This document shows positions 1 to 10,219 of a stretch of DNA of 64,000 nt, piece by piece. The stretch spans positions 44,315,609-44,379,608 of the forward strand of contig CM042084.1 of NCBI GenBank assembly GCA_023512835.1, written 5' to 3'. The first letter of the stretch is position 1, and each line of letters opens with the position of its first letter. The notes under the pieces were generated by a model. That model did no database searches and was not told the DNA's origin. It worked only from the letters and a program-made list of their open reading frames with translations. The position numbers and the translations under genes are program-made. The stretch comes from Taxillus chinensis. Its lineage: Eukaryota > Streptophyta > Magnoliopsida > Santalales > Loranthaceae.

Positions 1-283
1 AAAGAAAAGCAAGACAACCCAAAATAATGATGAGCAAGCCACAAGGAGGACTTCCACCTTGGTGTTCCCACCTAACGCCTGTAGGTTCCTGTAAAGAAAA
101 CAACATGGTAGGAGGGGTGAGCAACCACAGCTCAGTAGGGATCATGTCTCCCGAACCCATCCCATGCACCTAATATCTACTTGCCTTGTGTACAAGTGCT
201 GTGTCGTGCTACAATTATTCTACCAGATATAATTACCGGCTATAACAGCAAATACAATCATACACGGGCTGGTACATAAACAC

Positions 284-391
284 TCCCGGGCTTCCACAGC
301 CACCGGGTTCCAAGAACAGTCCCGGGCTTCCACAGCCAACCGGGTTCCAAGAACGGTCCCCGAGCTTCCACGGCCACCGGGTTCCAAGAAC
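284..391. repeat. ~37-bp tandem repeat, 3 copies, inside the LTR
   Basis: Three imperfect units, each holding GGGCTTCCACAGCC and CCGGGTTCCAAGAAC, stand head to tail. They lie in the transcribed, putatively intronic part of the minus-strand LTR. That is the same relative place where the other Tekay-type LTRs carry unrelated short tandem arrays (26 bp at 41523, 36 bp at 22965). Confidence 0.85.
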
Positions 392-922
392 ACAGACACA
401 TAGCCACACTTAGTCACACACACATAACATCGAACACTTAGCATGCAAAGCCTCACGGGTATAAAACCAAGCAATTCGTGTGCATAAATTCACGGACTCA
501 TAAACCCGGCCGCACGAGGCATTTTCTCAAACATGTAGCGAGGCATGTCACACGGGCATTTTATCGAACACTTTTCACGCATCACACGAACACTAGAAAC
601 ACACCAAAATCGCCATTGAAGGCCAACATTCATATAGGAGATCACACCTATATGAATTTACATATAAGTATTATAGCAATAACAATCGAAACTTTACAAA
701 ATATCCACAGGCCTAACCCCGAACATACCAGGAAAGACAAGAACCCTACCTCAAAGATCCTCCACGCTTAATGCCGTCCAACCACGGGAATGACAACGAC
801 AAACGAACCGGAGCCCTCTCTCTCAATCTCCCCTCTCTCTCTCTCTACTTGCCGGTCGGTGGCCGACAACAAAAACCCTAAACCTAAAATAAAGAGAGCT
901 CCTCTTTATATAGACCTCACTT

Positions 923-1101
923 ATCAAACGACGTAGTTTTGATAAATGAAATCCCACCATCAAAACGATGTAGTTTTGATAAATGAAATCCCACCATCAA
1001 AACGACGTAGTTTTGATAAATGAAACACACCATCAAAAACGACGTAGTTTTGATAAATAAAACACACCATCAAAACGACGTAGTTTTGATAAATAAAACA
1101 T
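923..1101 (-). promoter_or_regulatory. Five-fold ACGT near-palindrome array upstream of TATA
   Basis: Five units of about 36-38 bp each contain an AAACGACGTAGTTTT-type near-palindrome flanked by ATC and GAT. One unit reads GATGTAG and one has an extra A. The array lies directly upstream (minus strand) of the TATA box at 903-912. Other LTRs in the window carry one or two copies at the same relative place. Inference: an amplified transcription-factor site; the ACGT core resembles plant bZIP sites. Confidence 0.7.
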
Positions 1102-1469
1102 GAACTAACCACTCCGCTTCCACACAGGACAAAATACCCACAATCCGAACATGGTCATTGTCACACGCAGCCTCTACACGCTCCCACTTGAGCTCATTAC
1201 ACTCTCTAACAACCAAGCCCACGAGCACTCTAGAAACCTCCTTCGAAGATTAGTGGAAACGCGGCCTCGAAGATCTATCTCGAAGATCTAACTTTCGACC
1301 CTCAAACCTTCGAACTTCGACCATCGGTCTTCGACCCTACGACCCAAATCTTTGGGTCTTCCACCTTTCGACCCAAGCGTTCGCCCAAGGTTTTGTTCAT
1401 CTTCGTTCCACCTTGTTCTACCTAAAACACGGGTCATTACATTGCCTAGTAATCTCAATCAATGGAGAA

Positions 1470-1969
1470 GGTTGCTTGAATCGCCTGAGTGAGGCAAATG
1501 TTGTCTGGATGGCACCCTGGATGCCAAGAGAACATATGACCCATGGGCGTGGAAGGTATAACTGGTCCCACTCCTTGGACCATGGGCGGGACTACCTATG
1601 CCCCTCTTCAAGTGGCAAGGCAGCTAGGAAATAACCAAATTGTCCCGCTTCTCTACGGAATGGAAAGATGTGATATTAACCATGGCACGGAAAGAGGTTG
1701 AGTCGGTCGTCGATTGGATGTTCAACGCCGCGTTACTGACCTGGGAAGATCGGTTTCCTTTCTTCTGCCCCGACATTGTTCCATCCTACGTGTTTTGGCA
1801 GGAGAAACTAGAAGCCGAGCACCTCCTGCAACAACATGATCTGTCGGTACTCTTGCGACCATGGAGAGGAAAGAAGAGCCTAGTAATGCATCAAGCTCAT
1901 CGAGAAAATGAGGGCATTAAGCGAGGGTCACCCCTCGAAGGAACCCAAAGCTTGTCTTGCATCACATAG
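1470..1969 (+). pseudogene. Tat/Ogre ORF1-like remnant, copy 1 (C-terminal part)
   Basis: A degraded frame shows a V-V-W-x-A-P-W-M-P motif near 1495-1530 and a GRxYNWSHSLDHG-like stretch. Both match the C-terminal half of plant retroelement ORF1-type proteins (DUF7745-like, my recollection of the family). A frame shift then leads into 1640-1969, where about 109 residues stay open, including FCPDIVPSYVFWQEKLEAE. The function of ORF1 is unknown. The same motif recurs in copy 2 at about 3025-3200, so this looks like a duplication. The N-terminal half is absent because an LTR abuts at 1442. Confidence 0.55.
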
Positions 1970-2088
1970 TTGCATTTATATTTAAATAACTCATTCATGT
2001 ACGGTTTTGTCCTATTTACATCAATAAAATCTGTTCTTGTCTGTTTCCCATCTCATGTGCATAAGCCTTAACATTCATTATAGGAAGC

Positions 2089-3400
2089 ATGGCAAACTTT
2101 GATCATTTTTTAGCTAACTCCAAAAACAAGGAAGACATGACGGAGGGTCGCACGAGCTTGGCAATTCAACAACACTTTGGAGACTTTTCGGGAGAAAGTG
2201 CCGAGCAAACCATATGGGCCCCCAGAAGTCCGGATGCGTGTCCAAATGGCCCACCAAGAGGAACTTGACGATATATGGGCACGATGGCCTTTCCACATAC
2301 AGGCTCCCTACATTAAAAAATATGGGGACTTGTTGCATCTAACGCGAGTACCTATCGACGAGCCTACGTTAAGAGCGGCCGCATTTCTCGGATCCCAGGC
2401 GGAGGTGTTTCGCTTTTAATGAATAGGATTTGACTCCTACTTGTGGAGGAATATCAAGCCCTTTTGGGACGACCAATCAATGGAGGCTCGGAAGTCTTTA
2501 CACCAACCATACAAGTTTCTTGCCTCTGAGATGCTATCACGGTTCTTGGGAATGGCAAAGATGAGGTAGCCCCAGATCGTGCACCGTAGGGGTGGGCTCG
2601 AGGTCATCCCATGGCTTGTGATCCGAGACAAAATATCTCAAACATCGGGCATGGAACTCTACTTTTTTTTCACACTAGCCATGTATGGATTAATTGTATT
2701 TCCTAAGTTCTTGGATTACATTGACGGAGTTGTATGCGAACTTGTGATACAAACATTAGGAGGGGCCGATCCCGTTCTCGCAATCCTTGTCGAGACGCTT
2801 AGATCACTATCACACGTACGAATCGCGGGACGAGGTCATTTCAAAGGATGTCTTCCACTCCTGCGCGTGGTTGAAAAGTCACTTCCCATGCAAGGACGCC
2901 CAACTCGAAGAGGTGGCGGTATTCCCACATAGCGCATTACCTGAATTTATTCTAAAAGAATGGGAATTACCCGAAACGAAGAGGATTGGATCAATGAGCT
3001 TCAAACCTTAACCGATGATCAAGTTGTATGGAATGCTTCATGGATGCCCAAAGTCGTCATAGTTTACAAGCGGACCATATAATTGGGTCCCATTACTCGG
3101 TCCATGGGGAGCTACCGCATACGCCCCCTCTCCAGGCAAGAAGACAACTCGGGGGTCATCGGATCATTCTGTGCTACATGAAATGGAAACCTTTGACTTC
3201 ACATACATTGGTCTAGAGGCTCGAAGCAAGGCTTTCCGGGGGTACTTAGCCGGCAAACACCCCCGGAAAGTCAGCGGTAGTTCTTACTACCTTGAAGTTC
3301 ATCCATCATTCCCTCCATGGCGTAGCGATAGCATTGCTTATGCAGAAGTCCACCAAGATCCAAGGCTGTTGCTCCTTGAAAGGGGAAAATGAACTCAAGA
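2089..3400 (+). pseudogene. Tat/Ogre ORF1-like pseudogene, copy 2
   Basis: ATG at 2089 (MANFDHFLANS) starts a frame that breaks repeatedly, but pieces in all three frames follow the family order. YGDLLHLTRVPIDEPTLRAA lies around 2320-2380 and EEYQALLGRPINGG around 2443-2490. A hydrophobic ALYGLIVFPK-like block follows at about 2670-2710, then a DPVLAILVETLRSL block near 2770-2810 and W-x-A-S-W-M-P near 3030. This succession is typical of plant DUF7745-like ORF1 proteins found 5' of gag in Tat/Ogre elements. The last piece is open at 3171-3392. At least four frameshifts or stops are visible. Biochemical role is unknown. Confidence 0.65.
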
Positions 3401-3789
3401 ACTTGCGACGAAAATTCAAGAGCATGAAGTGATCATCGGAGAGCTAGGCGAAAGGATCCACCAATTGGAAGAGTGGTCCGAATCGGAAATTAGTTTGAGA
3501 CGATCAAGGCTTATTCCAATTCATCTAGTAGCATATGCATTTAAGGCTATCCTTGTTGTACTCCAGTCTTCTTTCTACCGATAATGTACTCGGTTCCAAA
3601 TCAATAAAGTGTTTTTCCATTCCCATCATTAGCCATTCATTACATGCACTCATTACATACATTCTTGCATTCGTGACAAAAGCAAAGTTTCACAAAACGA
3701 GAAAAGCTTAACGGATCAACATTTCCGGATCAAACAAGATTGGACATTCCTATAATTTGAGATCAACCCGTAATCAAGCACCTGAAGCT
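3401..3789 (+). other. Spacer between ORF1 and gag
   Basis: A short coiled-coil-like stretch (QEHEVIIGELGERIHQLEEW) is readable at about 3418-3475. AT-rich sequence with an AATAAAGTG poly(A)-like signal near 3602 follows. The end of ORF1 copy 1 is followed by similar AATAAAATC sequence near 2023, which supports duplication of a whole ORF1 unit. Nothing else is recognised. Confidence 0.5.
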
Positions 3790-5650
3790 ATGTCGAGACC
3801 AAGGCTTGGGAGACCACACGGAGGACCGACTTTCCAGGGCTTGAACAAGCTCGACAAGAGATGGGGAGCAGTCTCCACGAGGTTCAATTTCGGTTAAAAA
3901 CCATGATGGACCCTCGACCAAAGTAACAACTGCAAGGGAATCAGCCCCAGGAGAGGGGTGGCTAATTTGGGACAAACGCAGAACCCACCACAAGAGTTTG
4001 TACAAGTTCAAGCGGATTCCCGGACTTATGCGCCACCAAGCGTGGTTCCGGGAAGTTCTCGCCAAGTTTCGGCTACACCGCCAAATGTAGGAACACCAAT
4101 CTCAAAAAACCCCATGGGAGCAAGGGACTTACCTGCTCCCAAGGAAACCAACCAACAACCAAGTGGAAGCAAATAGAGCAAGGTTAAAGGTACATTTCAA
4201 GGGCGAAAGTTATGGGACAACTAATGCCAATGATTTATGCTTGGTACCTAGAGTAGTGATACCTCCAAAATTCAAAATGCCGGATTTGAAAAATTCAATG
4301 GCACCCAATGCCCAAAGACCCATTTGACGATGTACTATCGCAAGTTGGCCGCACACACCAATAATGACAAACTACTAATACACCGGCTTCAGAAAGCTTA
4401 AGCTGGCGGGCCATTATGATGGTACATTCGGTTAGAGGGCAGTCGTATCTGTACTTGGAATGACTTGGCCACAGCCTTCTTAGCGCAATACAAACATGTG
4501 ACAGAACTAGCACTAGACGATTGGCATTGCGAGTCATTTGAGAAAGCCGACAAAGAAAGTTTCAAGACTTACGCTCGAAGATTGAGAGAAGCAGTTATGG
4601 ACGTTCAACCCCCACTAACTGAATGAGAGCTCACCACCCTTTTCATCAGTACACTAAGGGGTGTTTACTATGAAAATCTGGTTGGGAATGTATAAAACAG
4701 CTTCGCCGACTTAGTTGCCTCAGGAGAGAGAATTGAGGGCGGCATCAGGGAAGGCAGGCTTGGTGGGAATAAAACTGAGACTCCTAGAAGGCCCACGCCA
4801 CCCAATCGCAAAAAAGAAGAAGAAGCACAAGCAGTTTGGCAACCTAAGCTCGACTTCACCTCCTCTGGGGCACAATCGGGACAGTGTATCATGCCAGGAT
4901 ATTATGGCGGGCACCCTATGGCATCCTATGTGACATCAACCCCGCCACCACAGTTCCAGCAATATCATCCACAAGGAGGAAGCCCGTACACGCCTCGGCC
5001 AGCCCAACCTCGGTTAACCTAGCCTCAACCGGAGCACCGAAGCGACCCGACAGAATCGGACTTTTGAAAGCTGGGCAACAAAAGTTTGATCCGATTCTTC
5101 ACATACACGAGGCCTATACACGATTGTTAGCGGCCCAGGACTCGTTAGTCCAATAACCCTAAAGGAACGAACTCCTCCATATCCCGACTGTACAAAGCTG
5201 ATGCCCATTGTGCATACCATGGAGGCGCGAGTGGGCATGACACCGAGAATTGTTTTGCTCTGAAAAGAAGGTCCAACACCTAAGAGATGTTGGATGGCTG
5301 GACTTCTCCAAGATGACCAATGCTCCTAATGTGGGCACCAACCCTCTCCCGAACACTCTGAATATCGCCAATATAACGATACGGACTTGGAAATCCTCCT
5401 AGAAAGGTTTCTAAAATGAAGATGAGCGAGTACCGCTATTACGTATCTTACATGAGAATGGGTTCTTGGTAACTAAAGGGGTAGAAGCCACGAGGCACAA
5501 ACTCAAAGAAACGTTGTGTTTACCATGGATCGGCCTATGGGACATGACATTGAGGAATGCAAGGAATTCCATGAAGCCGTGCAAGCCCCTCATTAACTCC
5601 CGAAGGCTGGAAATCACATCCGAGTCGAAGAATTTGCAACCTGTATGGCT
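3790..5650 (+). pseudogene. gag: Tat/Ogre gag (capsid) pseudogene
   Basis: Gag packages the element RNA into cytoplasmic particles. The capsid core can be read across frames at about 4260-4780: KFNGTQ, W-N-D-L-A-T-A-F-L-A-Q-Y-K-H, SFKTYARRLREAV, PPLTE, LFISTLRGVYYENLVG and FADLVASGERIEGG. This is the typical Tat/Ogre gag succession. A basic KKKEEE segment and a Pro/Gln-rich linker follow at 4800-5040. Two zinc-knuckle-like HGGAxGHDTENCFALK and GHDIEECKEFHEAV pieces lie near 5215-5280 and 5530-5580. Several stops (near 4390, 4625, 4693) and frameshifts prevent translation. No intact start is evident. Confidence 0.8.
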
Positions 5651-5957
5651 TCGACGGAGCTACGAAGGCATTGGGGCGCCCAAACCTTTAATTATTGAAT
5701 ATGAGGAAAAACCAAAGATCGCCACAATGGCGCGCAGGCCCGATCTCTTGTCATCCAAACTCCCACTCCATTCCCTTACAAAAATGATAAACAGCATCTG
5801 GAAATACCACCGAATCGGTCATTAGAGGAAACCCCACAAAAGAGAAGAAAACAAAGAGCGGTCGTGTCTATGGATCGGACGAAGGTGTTGAGGTCAACAC
5901 AAACAAAGGAGGAGAGCATGACCTACGCCCCCTGCACCGCACTTAGTAAGAACACCC

Positions 5958-6674
5958 TTGTTATTAAGGGGATCCCACGAATTCCTTAAGCTAATCAAGC
6001 AGAGCGAATACAACATTGTGGACCAACTCGGTCGTCGGCCGGCTCATATCTCTTTCGTTGTCTTTACTCATGGATTCAACTGCGTGCAGAGAAGCCCTCA
6101 TGAAGGTTATGAGCAAGGCCTACGTTCCTCTAACTATATCCTTGGAAAATCGAATAGTCTCATTAACAATATCGTGGTAGATAACTTCCTTAGTTTTGGC
6201 AAAGACGAGTTACCATTAGAAGGCATTGGACATGTCAAAGCCTTACACATATCTGTCAAATGTAAGGATCACATTATCTCCCGTGTACTGATCGACAACG
6301 GGTCATCCTTAAACATCATGCCAACTCAAATCCTGAAGCAATCGCCAATAGACTCCTCTCACGTGCGTCCCTTAAATATGGTTGTAAGGGCCTTTGATGG
6401 TGAAAAGTGGGAAGTGGCGGCTACGCTAGATATCCCTTTGCAAATTGGTCCAAGTGAGTTTATAGTGGAGTTCCCGGTGATAGACATCGCTCCATACTAC
6501 GGTTGTTTGCTTGGGAGACCATGGATCCACTCGGCGGGGGGCGAGTGCCATGACACTACATCGAAGGTCAAGTTTGTGGTACGACAACATCTCGTGTTGT
6601 ACGGAGAGGCGGAGATTCTGGTTACCAAGCCTATGTCTGTTCCTTACAATGAAAGTGATGAGGACATACCGTAA
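5958..6674 (+). CDS. Tat/Ogre aspartic protease region, open
   Basis: A 238-codon open frame. The protease cleaves the Gag-Pol polyprotein during particle maturation. The N-terminal EFLKLIKQSEYNIVDQLGR block is the usual Tat/Ogre lead-in. The active site is in VLIDNGSSLNIMP (about residues 110-122), where D-N-G replaces the D-T/S-G of most aspartic proteases, as is usual in this lineage. The flap and C-terminal segment is GCLLGRPWIHSAGG. The first codons look frameshifted against upstream gag. This is the best preserved early piece of the element and ends at a TAA (6672-6674) before the linker to RT. Confidence 0.85.
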   Translation: MLLRGSHEFLKLIKQSEYNIVDQLGRRPAHISFVVFTHGFNCVQRSPHEGYEQGLRSSNYILGKSNSLINNIVVDNFLSFGKDELPLEGIGHVKALHISVKCKDHIISRVLIDNGSSLNIMPTQILKQSPIDSSHVRPLNMVVRAFDGEKWEVAATLDIPLQIGPSEFIVEFPVIDIAPYYGCLLGRPWIHSAGGECHDTTSKVKFVVRQHLVLYGEAEILVTKPMSVPYNESDEDIP

Positions 6675-7177
6675 TGCGCTTACGATCATTCGAGCGGTTA
6701 ATGTGGCCTATGCCCCAAACCCCGGAGAGTCACCTGGATATGGGGGCTGCGTTCCCAAAGACTGCAAAGATGGTTCCTGCAGTCGTGCATAAGCCGGGGC
6801 ATAGGAAGGTCAAGCTTGGGCACACGAGCATAAGGAATCAGGGAACCTTTGGTCATACAAAGCACTAAAGAAAGGCAGATTGGGCTACAAGCCTACCAAG
6901 GCTGATAAATCAAGAGAAGCCGCGAGGAAAAGGGGAGTCCGCTTAGCCAGAATAGGAGAAGAGGCCCCTCCGAGGAGCAAAGGATGACGTTCCCACCCTT
7001 GGGGCCATATTCAGAGTGCCGGTTTATCCATCAGAGGAAAGAATGCACCATAGCCATGTTACGGGCCAACGGTGGAGAGCAGAACAATGGGGCAGGTATG
7101 TCAAGGACCCCCGGGGCACCGGTTGAACAATTGGAGCATTGTGGACCTCCAATAGTAACGATCAAAAAGCCTTGTTG
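6675..7177 (+). pseudogene. Tat/Ogre PR-RT linker, degraded
   Basis: Frame-broken coding sequence holds LGYKPTKADKSREAARKR-like residues (about 6875-6935) and a F-P-P-L-G segment near 6985, as in the spacer before RT in Tat/Ogre polyproteins. A strong plant splice-donor match CAG|GTATGT lies at 7093-7101; see the intron candidate. The region stops at the LTR inserted at 7183. Confidence 0.6.
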
Positions 7178-8816
7178 GGGAATGATAACGTGCATTTTAT
7201 GCCGTTATTCTAGTGTTTATTTAGGATGTTTAAGAGCATGATTGGAGCCTTATTACTTCATATATCATATATATTTGCTCTAACCCCTAGAAGATCTTAC
7301 GCAAATACATGCTTTAAGGCTGTTTTTGAGATTTTGGAGCTCACTTTTTGATATAGTAGATGGCCTCAAACAATTGGCATGGAAGAACAAAAATTGCTTG
7401 GAATGATGTCCTCTACCTACCACGGAAATTTCGTAGCATGGAGTTGCACGTGAATTCACCCATTTCACGTGCAAGCATATTTTGCTTCTCGAGCCTCCAT
7501 GGATGCAAGGAAGCTTGGGGAGAAGCTTGGGCGATTCTGAGCTGCACGTGAATTCACCATCACGTGCAATTGCGGGAAGCGTAGATATTTTTGGACCGAT
7601 CCCTATCATTTTCCATGCTGATCATTTGTTCACGAAGGCCCATGTTCAGTTGTGGATCAAGATGAGATTTTAAAGTGTGAGTGCCATTATCAAAACTACG
7701 TCGGTTTGATGATGGGCTAGGGAACACACCTCAAGGCCCATCCAACCTCTATAAATAGGCTCCACGCCCCATGTTGTCATAGACCTGGACCTAGACCCCC
7801 TAAGCACGTTTTGAGAGAGAGAAAGAGAGACGCTTCGAGGTTGCTCCTTGACCTAGAGAGCAACCGTCGCAGCCCGGTCAGCTCATCCGTCGAGGTTTTT
7901 GGAGCTTGGATTTGAAGCCTGGTTGCACGTGGTTGGAAGATTGTTAGGCTTTACTACTATGGTTTTGCTTGAATCATGCGTAGGTAAGTTTTTATAATCT
8001 AGGGAGCAATGTACCCCCTTTGTTGCTTCTGGTTGTGTTTATGAAAATTGGGTTTGGATGATTGAGTTTTGCATGTTTTATGAATCTATTCTTATTTTCT
8101 ATCTTTGGATGTACACCTTGGTATTCTTAGCCCTAGTCCGGGGCGTATTGAGATTCATAACTTATTTGTAATTGGTGTGATCATTATCTTTTTGCAAGTA
8201 TGATTTATTGGCTTTGTATGTTTGTGTGTTAGATTACTCTTGGCATACAACTCTTAAAAGGACCTCAAATACCATTTGTTGTCCTTGGCTTATGTTTAAC
8301 ATGTTTTCAATCAGACAACCCCCTAATACCATGAACCGGTAGAGATAACATAGGAGGTGAAGTTATGACCCTAGATGCCTTTAATCGTTGAATCTTAATC
8401 CTAAATCAATTTGCTTTCTTTGTTTATTCCAAAAACCAAATAAAAATTAGATCTTTGGTTACATAAAAAAGAAAACTTTTTGCCAAGACATTTTATAGGG
8501 CAAGAGTAATTGGGTGTTTTGATTTAAAAACTAGAAAACTAAAGCTAATCCACGTCGTCGACCTTGTGATCTTTGTTCTTTTGAAGGCTGAAACTTAGGA
8601 ATTCATTATCTTGAAGAGATTTAATGACATTAGCTAGCTCTTTTAAAGAGGCTAAAAATGCATTCATCAAGGAACGTTCTATTTTATTATGTTCTCAAAA
8701 TTACAAACTATGGTTGTAACCTTTTGGAATATTTATGAAATAAGACTTTTGTCAAGACGTATCTTCTTGACATTTTGACATGTGCATCATCATATTTTGT
8801 TAAACATACTACACAG
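7096..8816 (+). other. Candidate Ogre-type intron between PR and RT (now split by an LTR)
   Basis: The donor GTATGT is at 7096, preceded by GGCAG. The acceptor TACTACACAG is at 8807-8816, after an AT-rich, non-coding stretch (8675-8806). Removing the inserted LTR (7183-8669) and one TSD leaves an intron of about 230 bp. An intron at the PR-RT junction is a known trait of Ogre elements. Recognisable RT coding resumes soon after 8816. The splice sites are visible; their use is inferred. Confidence 0.4.
7183..8669 (+). mobile_element. Solo LTR, Athila-like (TGATAACG type)
   Basis: It starts TGATAACGTGCATTT and ends CATTCATCA. The flanks GGGAA (7178-7182) and AGGAA (8670-8674) form a 4/5-matching TSD, and no internal region is present. 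It contains two CACGTG inverted repeats (7445-7473, 7543-7568), one ACGT near-palindrome (7689-7710) and a TATA box CTATAAATAGG (7749-7759). The downstream block GGGAGCAATGTACCCCC is shared with the Athila LTR at 19227-20387 and the LTR at 12877-13987. It sits in the PR-RT junction of the Tat element. Confidence 0.85.
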
Positions 8817-8869
8817 GTTGCCATTGAATCAGGATTTACACCCTTACATAAGAGATTCTGCATTTAATG

Positions 8870-9650
8870 AGACCAGCAATGATATTGAAAATCAAAGAAG
8901 AGGTGCAAAAACAATGGATGTTGGATTCCTTAACGTAGCTGGAATCCCAGTGGGTCGCTAACATCGTGCCGTCCCAAAGAAAGGCAAGAAAGGAAGTCGT
9001 ATGTGCGTAGGCCTACCGCGACCTCAACAAGGCTAGCCCAAAAGACAACTTTCCACTACCTCACATCGATACCTTGTAGATAACACCGCTAAACATGAGA
9101 TGTTTTCTTTCATGCATGGTTTCTTCCACAACAAATTCGGATGGACTGATTACAAAGAAAGAATACCTTCAAATTATCCCGGTAGCTTTAGGCACAATGC
9201 TGGATGCCTTTGGACTCAAGAATGCCGGAGCAACATATCGAGGGCCATAGTGACACTCTTCCATGACATGATGCATAAGAAATGGAGGTTTACGTCGATG
9301 ATATGATCGCCGAGTCAGGAAAGGAGGAAGACCATGGAGTGTTGTGAACTATTTATGCGTTGCGAAATACCGCATAAAGCTAATTCGGCCAAGTGCCTTC
9401 GGGCTACATCAGCCGTGGTAGGATTCTTTGTCAGTCAGAAGGAATAGAAATCGACCCCGACAAGGTCAGTTGTCAAGAAATGTCCATACCAAGACTATGC
9501 AAGAAGTAATAGGTTTCTAGAGCGACTCAATATATTGCCCGCTTATCTAAGGCTCTTTACCAACTTGCGAACCTATCTTCAAAGTATACCCAAGAATAGT
9601 CCCGAGTTTGGAATGACGAATGTCGGAGGCCTTTGACAAAATCAAGCAGC
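8870..9650 (+). pseudogene. pol: Tat/Ogre reverse transcriptase pseudogene
   Basis: RT copies element RNA into DNA. Pieces in different frames follow the gypsy RT order: MILKIKEEVQKQW near 8880, WVANIVP near 8950, AYRDLNKASPKDNFPLPHID at about 9005-9070, a degraded catalytic region (KNAGATY near 9220, YVDDM replaced by broken YVDDMI around 9290) and KAFDKIK-like sequence near 9630. Multiple stops and frameshifts (around 8935, 9078, 9300) kill the frame. The order PR-RT-RH-INT places it in Ty3/gypsy. Confidence 0.8.
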
Positions 9651-10140
9651 CACTTATGAATCCATGAGTGGCTCCTCAACCACTACGGAGCCTTGATCTT
9701 GTATTTGGCCAGTCAGGATACGTCCGCTGGGCATGTGTGGGGCAACTTGATACGACGAAGAAAAAGGCAAGTCATTTATTACTTGAGCAAAGAAATTGCA
9801 CATCGATGCGAGAAAAAGTATACTCACTTGTGACTTGTTGCTTGGCAAATACGTCTGAACCACACGAAGATTAAGGCAGTCACACCCCATACCATACTAC
9901 ATGGCTCGTCTAAGACATGACCACTCAAATATCTATTGGAAAAACAAACAATGGCAGGAGAAGATTGCAGAAGTGGCAAACTGCTCTTATCCGAATATGA
10001 CGTCATGTTTATGTCCCACGAGAGAGGGAGAGGCCACATCGAGGAAGTCACACCGCAGTTACTTAAGCGGAGCCGAGCCTTGAGGGATGATAGGCCATGA
10101 GCTCTAATTTTCTGAGCGAATACATCAATATTGTTCGGGA
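9651..10140 (+). pseudogene. pol: Tat/Ogre RNase H (first, retroviral-type) and tether, degraded
   Basis: The fragments YLASQDTSAGHVW, RQVIYYLSKEIAHRCEKKYTHL and TPHTILHGSS match the RNase H that follows RT in Ty3/gypsy (the L-A-V-S.. / YYVSK.L matching stretch). Several frame changes occur between 9700 and 10050. It leads into the second RNase H at 10141. Confidence 0.7.
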
Positions 10141-10219
10141 GGGATCATGAATCAGGACGTGGATCTTATGGTTTGATGGAGCCTCAAACTTATCCGGTCA
10201 TGGCATTGGGCGGTATTAA

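Larger units (their letters stand above)
1..1442 (-). mobile_element. Tekay-type LTR, truncated by window start
   Basis: Read on the minus strand this begins at 1442 with TGTAATGACCCG, the same terminus as the LTRs at 40255 and 46962. It carries the same downstream block (acceptor-like pyrimidine tract, then GCGTTAGGTGG) at about 60-140. A TATA box lies at about 903-912 (minus). U3 (913-1442) has five copies of the ACGT near-palindrome and a TTCGA-rich cluster at 1250-1390. A CT run lies at 828-845. There is no PPT next to 1442, so this is a 5' LTR or a solo LTR inserted in the Tat element that starts at 1443. The far end is outside the window. Confidence 0.85.

Noticed and set aside
220..474. 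84-codon minus frame in the first LTR
   Set aside because: It lies in the repeat-bearing, putatively intronic part of an LTR and has no domain.
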